A stretch of DNA of 35,246 nt from a virus, in the IMG/VR virus record IMGVR_UViG_3300037481_000179, positions 1 through 35,246 of that record. One strand, given 5' to 3'. A program made the position numbers and the translations under genes. Positions within the stretch are counted from its first letter, which is position 1. Each line of letters begins with the position of its first letter. Positions 1-7,267 of the stretch are shown piece after piece. The notes beneath the pieces are model-generated. The model did no database searches. It had not been told where the DNA came from and saw only the letters and a program-made list of their open reading frames with translations.

Positions 1-1
1 T

Positions 2-1189
2 TCGTTCGATTATTGCAATCTGAACTTTACGGAGCTGTACACGGCGGTCGGGCCGAGCGGCAACAACATCGTTTGTCCAGGAGCCGCCACCATCACCGGC
101 AATCTGACGGTGGACACCTCGACGCTGAAGGTTGATTCGACGAACAATCGGGTGGGTATTGGTACGGCGAGTCCGACTTCTGACTTGGACATTTACCGTG
201 CAAGCGGCAGCGGAATCACCTCTGGCATTTCACTGCGTACTGCCGCCGGTGCTGGCGGCGACGGCTCTTTCATCAAGTGGCTGGCAGGCGGAACCAACGA
301 AAAGGTTGCACAGATTGACGGTGTTCTAAACGGCACTGATGTCGGTTATTTGTCGTTTCTATGCGGCAACGGTGCTGATGCAATGGCGGAGCAATATCGA
401 GTTGCTTCGAGCGGTTTGTTCACTTGGTTCGACGGCGCAGGCGGCACTCGGATGACCCTCAACTCCACCGGACTTGGGGTGGGGGGAAGTCCGAACACTG
501 GATTGCTAACTGTTGGAGCTACTACCAATGCCTCCGCAACTGCAAATGCTCTTACAATATTAAGCCAACGCGCCACTTTTGTAGTCACGGCAAACGGAGC
601 TACTGATGCCGCTGGAACGACCATCAACTATGCATGGGCGAACGGTGGTCAGGGTCCGCTGATCTTCCGCAATGCGGCGATTTCCAATGTTTTGACTTTG
701 GACTCAGCGGGCAACGTCGGCATCGGAGTTACGCCGAGTGCAGGTGGTTCAGTCTTTTACAAGACGCTTGAACTTGGAAAAGCTGGTTGCGGTTTATTTG
801 CGGGAACTGCTTCGCTATCTGTTGGTTCTGAACTGATATATTTATCAGGAAACGCTGTTCTGGCTTACAATGCCGGACCTGAGTGGAAGTACGGAAACGA
901 TGGTGTTGCGGCTATCTACAGCATCGAAAACGGTGTTCACAATTGGTACAATGCTACTAGCGGAACCGCTGGAGGCGTGTTCACTCCCACCCAAGCCATG
1001 ACGCTGGATGCTCTTGGTAACCTGCTGGTGGGTCTTGCCACCGCCGGAACCACCGCTGCGAAAACAATCCAGATTGCCAACGGAACCGCTCCGACTGCGA
1101 ACGTCACTGGCGGCCAACTCTACGTCGAAGCCGGTGCGCTGAAGTACCGTGGAAGCTCCGGCACCGTCACCACCATCGCCAACGCCTAA
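2..1189 (+). CDS. Tail fibre / virion appendage protein, 5'-truncated
   Basis: The frame is open from the first base and continues upstream of the window, so only the C-terminal ~395 residues are present. A GTG at 110 lies inside the open frame and is not a convincing start. The protein is rich in Gly, Ala, Thr and Ser and carries repeats of the type NNRVGIGTASP and GNVGIGVTPS, about residues 45 and 240 of the visible part. Such VGIG repeats are typical of trimeric beta-structured phage fibres and appendages. The C-terminus (GGQLYVEAGALKYRGSSGT) is also common in fibre proteins. No S74 chaperone domain is visible. Its likely role is host attachment. It lies directly upstream of the small genes leading into lysis, and its last codons are copied in the 26-bp tandem repeat that follows. 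Fibre class is fairly sure; receptor unknown. Confidence 0.75.
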   Translation, partial: SFDYCNLNFTELYTAVGPSGNNIVCPGAATITGNLTVDTSTLKVDSTNNRVGIGTASPTSDLDIYRASGSGITSGISLRTAAGAGGDGSFIKWLAGGTNEKVAQIDGVLNGTDVGYLSFLCGNGADAMAEQYRVASSGLFTWFDGAGGTRMTLNSTGLGVGGSPNTGLLTVGATTNASATANALTILSQRATFVVTANGATDAAGTTINYAWANGGQGPLIFRNAAISNVLTLDSAGNVGIGVTPSAGGSVFYKTLELGKAGCGLFAGTASLSVGSELIYLSGNAVLAYNAGPEWKYGNDGVAAIYSIENGVHNWYNATSGTAGGVFTPTQAMTLDALGNLLVGLATAGTTAAKTIQIANGTAPTANVTGGQLYVEAGALKYRGSSGTVTTIANA

Positions 1190-1230
1190 TCAATCCCACC
1201 ATGACCAACGCCTAATCAATCCCACCATGA
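1179..1230 (+). repeat. 26-bp perfect tandem duplication at a gene junction
   Basis: Two identical 26-bp copies lie at 1179-1204 and 1205-1230, followed by 5 bases of a third. Each copy contains the end of the fibre gene (..Asn-Ala-stop), a spacer and an ATG. The first ATG (1201) opens Met-Thr-Asn-Ala-stop only. The second ATG (1227) opens the real downstream gene, which also begins Met-Thr-Asn. The array therefore duplicates a stop-to-start junction. Confidence 0.95.
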
Positions 1231-1559
1231 CCAACCTCTGGCTCATCGAACGCCTTCTCACCAAGCCTGTTGAAGGCTCCAACACCGATGTCGTAATCAC
1301 CGCCGACTGGCGTTGCAACGGTGCTGACGAAGCCTACAGCGGCACTTGCTACGGCTCCTGTTCGTTCGCTCCTCCCGCTGGTTCCGGCTTCACGCCTTAC
1401 GACCAACTGACCGAAGCGCAGGTGCTGGACTGGTGCTTCTCCAACGGCGTGGACAAGACTGCCATCGAGGCAAACGTCACCGCGCAGATCAACAACCAGA
1501 TCAACCCGCCGGTTGTTGCTTTGCCGCTGCCGTGGGTAAAGCCGGTTTTGGTTGCGTAG
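1227..1559 (+). CDS. Small conserved phage protein, fibre-associated (110 aa)
   Basis: The 110-residue product starts at the ATG in the second copy of the tandem repeat. An upstream in-frame ATG exists at 1149, but it lies inside the end of the fibre gene and is unlikely. Visible features are an N-terminal MTNLWLIERL segment, an ADW motif, three Cys in the central part, a 'YDQLTEAQVLDW' segment and a proline-rich C-terminus ending PLPWVKP. This arrangement (ADWR, then a LTEAQVLDW helix, then a LPW end) resembles small phage proteins usually found next to fibre genes. A function is not established. It is probably a structural or assembly accessory protein; an enzyme is unlikely at this size. 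Confidence 0.7.
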   Translation: MTNLWLIERLLTKPVEGSNTDVVITADWRCNGADEAYSGTCYGSCSFAPPAGSGFTPYDQLTEAQVLDWCFSNGVDKTAIEANVTAQINNQINPPVVALPLPWVKPVLVA

Positions 1560-1588
1560 AATACTGCAGTGGCTAAAGTTCTCGCGGC

Positions 1589-1753
1589 ATGATTAAAATT
1601 GAACTGACCATCGACCAAACCAACGCACTGCTGCAACTCGTCGAAATCGGAATGAAGGCCGGGAATATCAACAATATCCGAGCCGGACTTCCTCTCTACG
1701 AAATCATCCTTGAAGCTGCCAAGCAGCCGTCTCAGGAAGTCGCCGTCAACTAA
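1589..1753 (+). CDS. Hypothetical 54-aa protein
   Basis: A short gene opens at ATG 1589 and ends at TAA 1753. The product begins MIKIELTIDQTNALLQLVEIG and is predicted to be mostly helical, with a hydrophobic first half and an AAKQPSQEV tail. It sits between the fibre-associated gene and the small membrane genes on the same strand, with a short gap on each side. The upstream region has no strong Shine-Dalgarno sequence. Small proteins of this type occur near holin genes in many phages, but I do not recognise a defined function. Confidence 0.6.
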   Translation: MIKIELTIDQTNALLQLVEIGMKAGNINNIRAGLPLYEIILEAAKQPSQEVAVN

Positions 1754-1762
1754 AACAACGCC

Positions 1763-1945
1763 ATGACCGAGTCCCACTTTATGCGAGACATTATTGCGGC
1801 AGCGAGTGGACCAGTCATTGGCATTCTCGGGAACGCGATTTTCTCAGACCCGAATCTCAAGACGGCATCGCTCGCGTTAGGTGCCGTCACCGCTCTTCTC
1901 GTCTGTCTAGCAAAAGCCATCGACCTGTACCGCAAAATCAAATGA
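1763..1945 (+). CDS. Small membrane protein, possible holin (60 aa)
   Basis: The 60-residue protein has two hydrophobic stretches, about residues 10-27 (IIAAASGPVIGILGNAIF) and 36-54 (SLALGAVTALLVCLAKAI), separated by a polar turn (SDPNLK). It ends with a basic tail, YRKIK. Two short transmembrane helices and a charged C-terminus fit a class II holin, or a protein that acts with one. Its stop overlaps the start of the next small membrane gene by 4 nt (ATGA), and spanin-like genes follow, so the context is lysis. It could instead be an antiholin paired with the downstream protein. Confidence 0.6.
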   Translation: MTESHFMRDIIAAASGPVIGILGNAIFSDPNLKTASLALGAVTALLVCLAKAIDLYRKIK

Positions 1946-2121
1946 ACCCGAACATTACTTCTCTCATCCGCCATCTTCTCTCCGCTGCTGGCGGTTTCCT
2001 CGTCGCCAAAGGTTTGGCAAGTGCCGATCAAGTCGCCGAGGTTTCCGGTGCCGCAGTCAGCATCATCGGAGTCGCTTGGTCGATCTTCAATAACAAGAAG
2101 AACGCCTCGAAGGCTGAATGA
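1942..2121 (+). CDS. Putative holin, Pam3 gp28-like (59 aa)
   Basis: This 59-residue protein starts in an ATGA overlap with the previous gene. Its organisation is a polar N-terminus (MNPNITSLIRHLL), a hydrophobic segment (residues ~13-27), a short loop (SADQVAEVSG), a second hydrophobic segment (AAVSIIGVAWSIF) and a lysine-rich tail. This matches the pattern I know for the small Pam3-gp28-type putative phage holins. The expected role is formation of inner-membrane lesions at the end of infection. Its gene is followed by a 4-nt overlap into the spanin-like gene. No endolysin gene lies in this cluster. Confidence 0.65.
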   Translation: MNPNITSLIRHLLSAAGGFLVAKGLASADQVAEVSGAAVSIIGVAWSIFNNKKNASKAE

Positions 2122-2297
2122 ACTTCTTGGCCGACTTGGTGATGAAGCTGGTCATCTGGCTTCATTCACTGACGAAACAAGACATCTCAAGTGAAGACGC
2201 CAAGAAACAACCTGATCTTAAGCGCGGTCTTCTTGATCGTGTGCGCGAGCATGAGCGTAAGCTGCGCGAGCAGGGTGATTTACGTCCCCCACGGTGA
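2118..2297 (+). CDS. Possible inner-membrane spanin (Rz-like), 59 aa
   Basis: The gene starts in an ATGA overlap with the holin-like gene. The product has a short hydrophobic N-terminus (FLADLVMKLVIWLHSL) and then a highly charged helix (KRGLLDRVREHERKLREQGD). The second half of the gene contains, in another frame, the start of the lipoprotein-like gene at 2191. A membrane anchor with a charged helical tail and a nested lipoprotein is the arrangement of Rz/Rz1 spanins, which join inner and outer membranes in Gram-negative hosts. The protein is shorter than usual i-spanins, so the call rests mainly on genetic arrangement. Confidence 0.5.
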   Translation: MNFLADLVMKLVIWLHSLTKQDISSEDAKKQPDLKRGLLDRVREHERKLREQGDLRPPR

Positions 2298-2421
2298 GCC
2301 TGTGCGCCTCGCTGAGAGCGTCAAGGCGAAGGTTTGGGTGGTTGACGCGAACGGCAAAAACGTGCGTAGTAATAACCGCATCACCATCCATGAAGGTTGG
2401 TATGCACTTCCAAAAGAATGA
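2191..2421 (+). CDS. Putative outer-membrane spanin / lipoprotein (Rz1-like), 76 aa
   Basis: The product starts at GTG 2191 and overlaps the previous gene out of frame for 107 nt. Residues 1-25 form a signal peptide: basic MKTPRNN, a hydrophobic core (LILSAVFLIVCASMSV), then Ser-Cys. Cys25 could be lipidated, although the -3 residue is Ser, so the lipobox is imperfect. The mature part contains YVPHGEPVRLAE and ends IHEGWYALP; similar segments occur in small phage lipoproteins of lysis cassettes. The likely role is as the o-spanin partner of the nested upstream gene. Its stop overlaps the next start (ATGA). Confidence 0.6.
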   Translation: MKTPRNNLILSAVFLIVCASMSVSCASRVIYVPHGEPVRLAESVKAKVWVVDANGKNVRSNNRITIHEGWYALPKE

Positions 2422-2564
2422 GCAATAACGCGCCGTATAAAGGTTCTCCCGCCGTCGGTGGCAGTGGCAGCGGACCTTACAAGCAGTCTCCTCCTCCTAA
2501 GCCGCCTGTTCGACCTCAGCCTAGGCCGGTTCCGAGCGGAAGCGGTCCTTATCGAGGCAAGTAA
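2418..2564 (+). CDS. Small Pro/Gly-rich protein (48 aa)
   Basis: This 48-residue product begins in an ATGA overlap with the lipoprotein-like gene and is the last + strand gene before the terminator hairpin. It is almost entirely low complexity. A central proline-rich stretch (PPPKPPVRPQPRPVP) is flanked by two near-copies of GSGPYK/GSGPYR. It has no hydrophobic core and is likely disordered. I do not recognise a function; a link to lysis is only by position. Confidence 0.5.
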   Translation: MSNNAPYKGSPAVGGSGSGPYKQSPPPKPPVRPQPRPVPSGSGPYRGK

Positions 2565-2577
2565 TTGAAACGAAAAT

Positions 2578-2605
2578 CCCCCGGTGGCTAAGAAACCATC
2601 GGGGG
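2578..2605. terminator. Bidirectional hairpin terminator between convergent operons
   Basis: A 10-bp stem (2578-2587 with 2596-2605) has one G-T wobble and an 8-nt loop. Five C:G pairs stand at its base. On the - strand it is followed by a T-rich run (ATTTTCGTTT). On the + strand the downstream side is weaker (ATAATTGTTTT). It sits in the 51-nt gap between the convergent ends of the + strand lysis block (2564) and the - strand morphogenesis block (2616), as expected for a shared terminator. Confidence 0.85.
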
Positions 2606-2615
2606 ATAATTGTTT

Positions 2616-3779
2616 TCAGCGTCCCAACGACTTCAAGACACTCGCAACGAAGTCCTCGCTCTTGGCAGCGTTCACATTCGCCGACTTGAAGCCAGGATTC
2701 GTCGCCTTCGAGCTGACTCCCGGCTCGCTGCCTCGATACTTCGCCAATTCGGCTTGTAGGCGTTTGTTTACCTCGACCTGAGAATAGAGAAGCTCACGGT
2801 ATTTCGGTGCGGCAGCGGCCCAAAGAGCGGCCTTGGCGAGGTCTTCTTCGCTGTTCTCACCATTGAATATCTGCTTGGCAAGACCTAGACGCTGGTTCAG
2901 CTCGCCATTCCATTCCTCATCGCCCTCACGCGGTTCGAAGATTTCAAGTGCGCGAGCGTTCTCGCTCACCTTCGCCCAGGTCTTACTGGCCGACTCCAAT
3001 GCAGCCTTCGTACCCTCTTCAGTATCCTTCTGGTATTTCGAGATGACCGCATCGTAATCGGCTTTCGCCTCAGACATCTCCGCAGTCTTCTCGCCGTTAA
3101 TCTCGTCGTACTTGACGATCAGCGCGCCGAGCTTGGCCCTCTTGGCCGATGAAAGATTCTCAACGATGTCGTCGATCTGCGAGTTGCGATAGTCGTTCTC
3201 TGGCGACTTGAGTAGGCCAATGAGCCTATCGCCTTCGGTTCCGACAAGACTCTTCATCGACTCGAAGACGCCACTGATTTTGCTCTCGTACTTCTTAACG
3301 AATTCAGGATGACGCTCGATGTCCAGCAATCGAACACGCTCAGAAAGCGCGTCACGCTCTTCCTGCAACGTCTTAAGCTGCGCCTCAGAGTTCGCATTCG
3401 GAATCTTGCCAGCCTTCAGCTCCACTAATTGCTTCGCGAGCTGCGCCTTCTCCTCCTTGATCTTACGGAAAGCATCAGCGGCCTTCGTAGACTTGATCGA
3501 CTCAGGAATGTCCGAATCAGCGGCTGCTGAATCATTGGCGACTGCATCACCTTTCTTCGCGCCAAACAACCGCTCGATGTCCATCTCGGACTTGTTAGGC
3601 TTCGCCGTGCTATCAGCTTTCGGTTGCTTCTGCTCAACAACCTGCGAGGCAGAATTGGCCGACTCATCAGCCGATGCCGCATCCTCAAGACCGCTTGCCT
3701 TGAATGCGTCGATGAATGAACTGCCGAAGTCCGGCATTTTCGCCGAGTTTACCAGAGGTGTATTAAGTGGTTCTTCCAT
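2616..3779 (-). CDS. Putative head scaffolding protein (387 aa)
   Basis: The product is very hydrophilic and rich in Ala, Glu, Lys and Ser. Residues ~1-100 look disordered (SADESANSASQVVEQKQPKA region). Residues ~100-160 form a coiled coil (EEKAQLAKQLVEL to LQEERDALSERVRLL), followed by further charged helices. The C-terminus is short and basic (SEDFVASVLKSLGR). This profile and the position downstream of the portal in the same operon fit an internal scaffolding protein. Such proteins bind capsid subunits through a basic C-terminal helix. The start at ATG 3779 has no clear Shine-Dalgarno sequence. A capsid gene would normally follow, but the operon ends here at the hairpin. Confidence 0.65.
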   Translation of the reverse strand: MEEPLNTPLVNSAKMPDFGSSFIDAFKASGLEDAASADESANSASQVVEQKQPKADSTAKPNKSEMDIERLFGAKKGDAVANDSAAADSDIPESIKSTKAADAFRKIKEEKAQLAKQLVELKAGKIPNANSEAQLKTLQEERDALSERVRLLDIERHPEFVKKYESKISGVFESMKSLVGTEGDRLIGLLKSPENDYRNSQIDDIVENLSSAKRAKLGALIVKYDEINGEKTAEMSEAKADYDAVISKYQKDTEEGTKAALESASKTWAKVSENARALEIFEPREGDEEWNGELNQRLGLAKQIFNGENSEEDLAKAALWAAAAPKYRELLYSQVEVNKRLQAELAKYRGSEPGVSSKATNPGFKSANVNAAKSEDFVASVLKSLGR

Positions 3780-3787
3780 AGTGTTAG

Positions 3788-4075
3788 TTAGTATTGCTTA
3801 TCAAAGGTTGCTTCAGGTTCTTTAGTAGTGTCATTCACCGACAATTTACGAAGGTTTTCAAGACAATGCGCGTAGCCAGCGGTTACACCGGCAGCAAAAA
3901 TAATGTCCGATTCCTTGCTCACGTTAGACGGCATCGGGATAGGCATCGACTCTGCGACGATACGAATCGCCATGCGTAGAATTGGAGTTCTTAGGATCTT
4001 GCCTAGCTCAGCATGTTGATCGGAATCTATCCAATCTTGGATATTTACCTCAGGCAGCTCCATCAGGTTCTTCAC
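3788..4075 (-). CDS. Hypothetical protein upstream of scaffold (95 aa)
   Basis: The open frame reaches ATG 4120, but that start would overlap the upstream gene by 71 nt and lacks a Shine-Dalgarno sequence. GTG 4075, preceded by AAGGAG, or ATG 4063 are more likely starts. The protein contains NIQDWIDSDQHAELGKIL and TPILRMAIRIVAESMP, and ends in a polar tail. The 'W..S..H..L..IL..P' pattern is seen in small proteins encoded between portal and scaffold in related phages. No function is known. Its gene ends 8 nt before the scaffold start, so the two are probably cotranslated. Confidence 0.6.
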   Translation of the reverse strand: MKNLMELPEVNIQDWIDSDQHAELGKILRTPILRMAIRIVAESMPIPMPSNVSKESDIIFAAGVTAGYAHCLENLRKLSVNDTTKEPEATFDKQY

Positions 4076-5405
4076 TGTCTCCTTGCGGTTCTTCGTCGAG
4101 CCTCTTAGCCAGTTGATCATATCGTGTTGTTAGATGTCGTTTGAGTTTATGCCTCTGCGGAATTGGATCGAGAATGTCGTCTAGCTTCATCGGCTTCTCC
4201 TTGTTGACGACATCGCGCTTGGGACGAATCACCTTCGTCACCTCCAGCATGTCGGCCAACGGTAGCTTGATGTAGCCGCAATCAACGTCGTTGATGCCGT
4301 ACGAGACGACGAAATGATTCTTCGCGCTGTCGTAGAACGCTCCGCACGGGAAAACGACCGCAGGCAATCCCGGCCACCAGTCCTGTTGATTCGTTCCAGT
4401 GAGAAGCGGCAACGTCGTCATCCGTGCAATGCGGAACGGTGCCTTAGCCTCGAATGCGTACGCTCCCATGTAGTAACGACGCTTCTTGTTGATCCACGGC
4501 AATGAACTGTGGAAGAAGGTCCAGTACAAGCCATCGACCAGAATCGGATTCGAGCCGCCGCGCACCTCGCCAAACTTCCAGAGCGGATTGAACTCGTCGG
4601 TGACGTACTCCGCTTCCTTCTCAAGACGCCCATTAAGGCGCACTACGACATGAGGATTGGCAGAATACACCATGTGTGGCGCGTTATCGTGCGTGAAGTA
4701 GAGCCAGTTCTTCTCATGGCCATCGTTCACCATCGCCTGGGCGTAGTTGTTTCCGTAGATCGGATCGAATCGGGCGACGTTCAGGAACTGCTTGTCCAAG
4801 ACGAACATCGCCTGATGCGCGTAGCTCTTGAACGGGATAAACGTGCAGCAGCTTAGTCCGTACTTGTCGCCGAACTTGACGATGCGCGGATCTTCGAACT
4901 GCTCGTTTGGAAAATGCGAGGTAAGGTTGAGCAACGCCTTCTTGATTGCTCCAAGATCCTTGGTCAGCTCGAAGATAACGATGTCGTTCTTCTCAAGGTA
5001 AACGTCCTCATCCTTCTCGCGCTTGTTACGGCAGCGTCGGGTGAAAAGCAGGATCTGACCGCTTGGTTCCTGAACGATTGCAGGGTTGAAATAGTAGGTT
5101 CCAACCTCCTCAGGAAGCGTGATTTTGCCAACCTCCCAGTCGCATTGTTCGGCCAGCTTGGGTACGTCGTTTTTTGCGTAGCTCATTAGAAACTCTGCTG
5201 CGAATTTGATTTCGTCGTATTCAGCGAGCCAATGATCGCGTTCCTCGCGGACCTCGGTCAGATGCTCTTCGTGTTCTTTGGTTCGAATCTCAAGCGTCTT
5301 CCGCAAATCCTCGATCTGCATGAGCAAATCGGCTTGACCATCACCACCATTTGCAAATCGTTTGAGAGCTTTAAGAGACAGACTTCGGATGATGTCTTTC
5401 ATCAT
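4050..5405 (-). CDS. GH130-like beta-propeller protein with N-terminal coiled coil (451 aa)
   Basis: Residues ~25-75 form a charged coiled coil (LMQIEDLRKTLEIRTKEHEE region). Residues ~100-400 look like a five-bladed propeller of the GH130 / mannoside-phosphorylase type. An EDPRI motif is at 171-175, RGGSNPILVDGLYW starts at 282, and a late blade reads FPCGAFYD...VSYGIND. In GH130 enzymes comparable motifs line the sugar-binding site, and the family cleaves beta-mannosides by phosphorolysis or hydrolysis. Whether this copy is active cannot be told. The gene is joined to the GT25 gene by a 4-nt overlap and belongs to the glycan cassette. It may trim or bind glycan on the virion or the host surface; a non-catalytic structural role is also possible. 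Confidence 0.6.
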   Translation of the reverse strand: MMKDIIRSLSLKALKRFANGGDGQADLLMQIEDLRKTLEIRTKEHEEHLTEVREERDHWLAEYDEIKFAAEFLMSYAKNDVPKLAEQCDWEVGKITLPEEVGTYYFNPAIVQEPSGQILLFTRRCRNKREKDEDVYLEKNDIVIFELTKDLGAIKKALLNLTSHFPNEQFEDPRIVKFGDKYGLSCCTFIPFKSYAHQAMFVLDKQFLNVARFDPIYGNNYAQAMVNDGHEKNWLYFTHDNAPHMVYSANPHVVVRLNGRLEKEAEYVTDEFNPLWKFGEVRGGSNPILVDGLYWTFFHSSLPWINKKRRYYMGAYAFEAKAPFRIARMTTLPLLTGTNQQDWWPGLPAVVFPCGAFYDSAKNHFVVSYGINDVDCGYIKLPLADMLEVTKVIRPKRDVVNKEKPMKLDDILDPIPQRHKLKRHLTTRYDQLAKRLDEEPQGDSEEPDGAA

Positions 5406-6031
5406 GGATGCAATTTTGTGTTCTCCTGCGTCGCGAGCCTCGGAAGAATCCCGTAGAAGTTCATCCTAGGCATCGAATCCACCAGCATCTGGATGTCGAT
5501 TGGACACCAAACCTTCTGGTTCGTTTCGAGGAGTTTGCAGACACCTTCGTAATTTACAAGATAGCAGTGGGTACACATGCCTTGGGTCAGCTTGTAAATG
5601 TTCTGCCCAACATAGCGGTGCAGCTTCACATCGTCTGTGCAACAGCTTCCAATGTACAAGACATGCCAATCTTCAGGAAGAACTGCCAAGTTTTTTGACA
5701 ATGCAGTCTTCCAATCGGGGCATGTAAACTCAACGTCATCCTCGACGATCAGGAATGTGCGATGGTCGGTTATCTTCGACTCAACCATCCACTTGATGGC
5801 CGACCAGACAGAAAAATGGCTGAGTCCGGCGACGATTGTTTTGACCTTCGCCTTCTCTTTCTCACGCGAATGGTAGTAGTCGGTCGAGATTCCGCAGTTG
5901 TCAGACCTAAATCCGTACATCGGAACCGCATCGATTCCGAATGTCTTCATGTAGCGGATGCAGCGTCGCTCCTTCTCGCTCCCAGGCTTCGAGACGATGA
6001 AGCACGGCGTCTTTTCGAGCTGTAGTTTCAT
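5402..6031 (-). CDS. GT25-family (LPS-type) glycosyltransferase (209 aa)
   Basis: The start at ATG 6031 overlaps the previous stop (ATGA); a longer frame to 6076 is less likely. An early IVSKPGSEKERRC segment is followed by an invariant-like LSHFSVWSAIKWM helix (70-82). Then comes the acidic FLIVEDDVEF motif with Glu97-Asp98-Asp99, the metal/nucleotide-sugar signature of GT25 transferases. These enzymes add galactose or related sugars to lipooligosaccharide cores or to proteins. The length is close to that of a compact GT25 domain. The acceptor here is unknown: capsid protein, fibre, host surface glycan or DNA are all possible. It is part of the five-gene glycan cassette. Confidence 0.8.
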   Translation of the reverse strand: MKLQLEKTPCFIVSKPGSEKERRCIRYMKTFGIDAVPMYGFRSDNCGISTDYYHSREKEKAKVKTIVAGLSHFSVWSAIKWMVESKITDHRTFLIVEDDVEFTCPDWKTALSKNLAVLPEDWHVLYIGSCCTDDVKLHRYVGQNIYKLTQGMCTHCYLVNYEGVCKLLETNQKVWCPIDIQMLVDSMPRMNFYGILPRLATQENTKLHP

Positions 6032-6618
6032 CGGTTCGGGAGGATGTAGATAATTCCGCGACGCGCACCAACACATCGACTTGGATGATTGTAGTAGTAG
6101 CTGTACCCGTAGCTCTGAGTCAGCGTCTTTGCGCGGTAAATCGCGTCCAGCTTCTCCTTGATGTAGCCAAGACAGATGTCGTGTCCATTGTAACTGTCGT
6201 ATCCAAGCTGTCCGGTCGGTTCCTTGAAGTCGTGGATGGCGATAACCGGATGCAGGTCGTATTGATTGATTGCCTCAAGCTCTTCAAGCAGCGGCAGATA
6301 GTCGTTCCAGTGAGCGTCGAGAAAGAAGATCGTGTCATGTCCAACTCCGTGATGCGGGATGAACCAGTTCATGCAGGCATCGCTGCTTCCCTCGAACATC
6401 TCAACATGGACACTTTCGAGCTTGAACCTCTCCTTCGCTTTCTCGACACGATCATGGTCCAACTCGCATGAAACAACCTTGAGGAAGTTTTTTGCCAGCC
6501 AAACGGTAGTGTCAGCTTCGTGAGTGCCGGTTTCGACAGCAGTTGTCAGCCCGAAGCGTTCTTTGAGGTAAAGAAACTCCTGCTCGATGAACGTATCTCC
6601 ATTGAAAGGTGAACCCAT
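6028..6618 (-). CDS. Class I SAM-dependent methyltransferase-like protein (196 aa)
   Basis: A glycine-containing motif I, VETGTHEADTTVWLA, lies at residues ~28-42. Next comes a beta-strand ending in an acidic residue (VVSCELD, motif II), and then FFLDAHW at ~97-103, which matches the acidic strand 4. This is a Rossmann-type methyltransferase layout. The substrate is unknown; FLDAHW-type members often sit in polysaccharide or O-antigen clusters. The gene lies between another methyltransferase and the GT25 gene and overlaps the latter by 4 nt. It may methylate a sugar made or transferred by its neighbours. Confidence 0.7.
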   Translation of the reverse strand: MGSPFNGDTFIEQEFLYLKERFGLTTAVETGTHEADTTVWLAKNFLKVVSCELDHDRVEKAKERFKLESVHVEMFEGSSDACMNWFIPHHGVGHDTIFFLDAHWNDYLPLLEELEAINQYDLHPVIAIHDFKEPTGQLGYDSYNGHDICLGYIKEKLDAIYRAKTLTQSYGYSYYYNHPSRCVGARRGIIYILPNR

Positions 6619-6644
6619 AATTTTAGTCGCTCTAATTGCAAAGA

Positions 6645-7262
6645 TTACTTCAACTTACGATAAATGGCAAAAACGCTCTCATTCAGTTCAAATCGAGCAA
6701 TGAATTCGCAGCGTTTCAAGACGAACTTGAGAGCGGTCTGAGTCGATTCCCAGTTCACATCATCCATGATCAGATAACCACCAACCTTGAGCTTCGGAAG
6801 CCAGTTGACGACATCGCTAGTAGACGGCCATTCGGCGTGATTAGCGTCGATGTGGACCATATCCATGTCGGGCAGAAACCGTGACGCATCCCATGACGAC
6901 ATGCGGCAATACTGGATATGACGAACAACGCCAGCTCGAACAGTGTGGCCTACGAAAGATTCGTAATGCTTGTCCAGATCAAGTGTTGACCACCATTCTT
7001 GGTTCGCAACCGCTTCATCGTCGAGGCAGTCCTCTTTCTTCCAAGAATCAATAGCGTAAACGGTTCCGCTTCCGTTCAGCTTGCAAGCCTGGGCGAGAGC
7101 AATCGTTGACTTCCCCTCAAATACTCCAATTTCAGCGATGCGCTGAGGTTTTGTTTCGAGAACAAGTTTGGCGATTTCCAAACCTTTCTTCGCATCGCAC
7201 CAACCGCCCATCTTCGGGAAGTTATCTGCGATGAATTGAACAATGTTTTCTTCGCTCGTCAT
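6645..7262 (-). CDS. Class I SAM-dependent methyltransferase (205 aa)
   Basis: Motif I, IAEIGVFEGKSTIALA, is at ~42-57. VYAIDSW (motif II) follows, then MVHIDANHAEW (~135) and the strand VGGYLIMDDVNW. These match the Methyltransf_24 type, in which an acidic/His pair after the third strand can bind metal. Members methylate sugars, catechols or small metabolites. The gene is separated from the upstream GT2-like gene by only 5 nt and from the next methyltransferase by 26 nt. By context it probably modifies a glycan; the exact substrate cannot be read. Confidence 0.75.
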   Translation of the reverse strand: MTSEENIVQFIADNFPKMGGWCDAKKGLEIAKLVLETKPQRIAEIGVFEGKSTIALAQACKLNGSGTVYAIDSWKKEDCLDDEAVANQEWWSTLDLDKHYESFVGHTVRAGVVRHIQYCRMSSWDASRFLPDMDMVHIDANHAEWPSTSDVVNWLPKLKVGGYLIMDDVNWESTQTALKFVLKRCEFIARFELNESVFAIYRKLK

Positions 7263-7267
7263 AATTT

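Noticed and set aside
3319-3825. + strand open frame of 168 aa opposite the scaffold gene
   Set aside because: It is a Ser/Ala-rich antisense reading of the - strand scaffold gene and has no protein-like features of its own.
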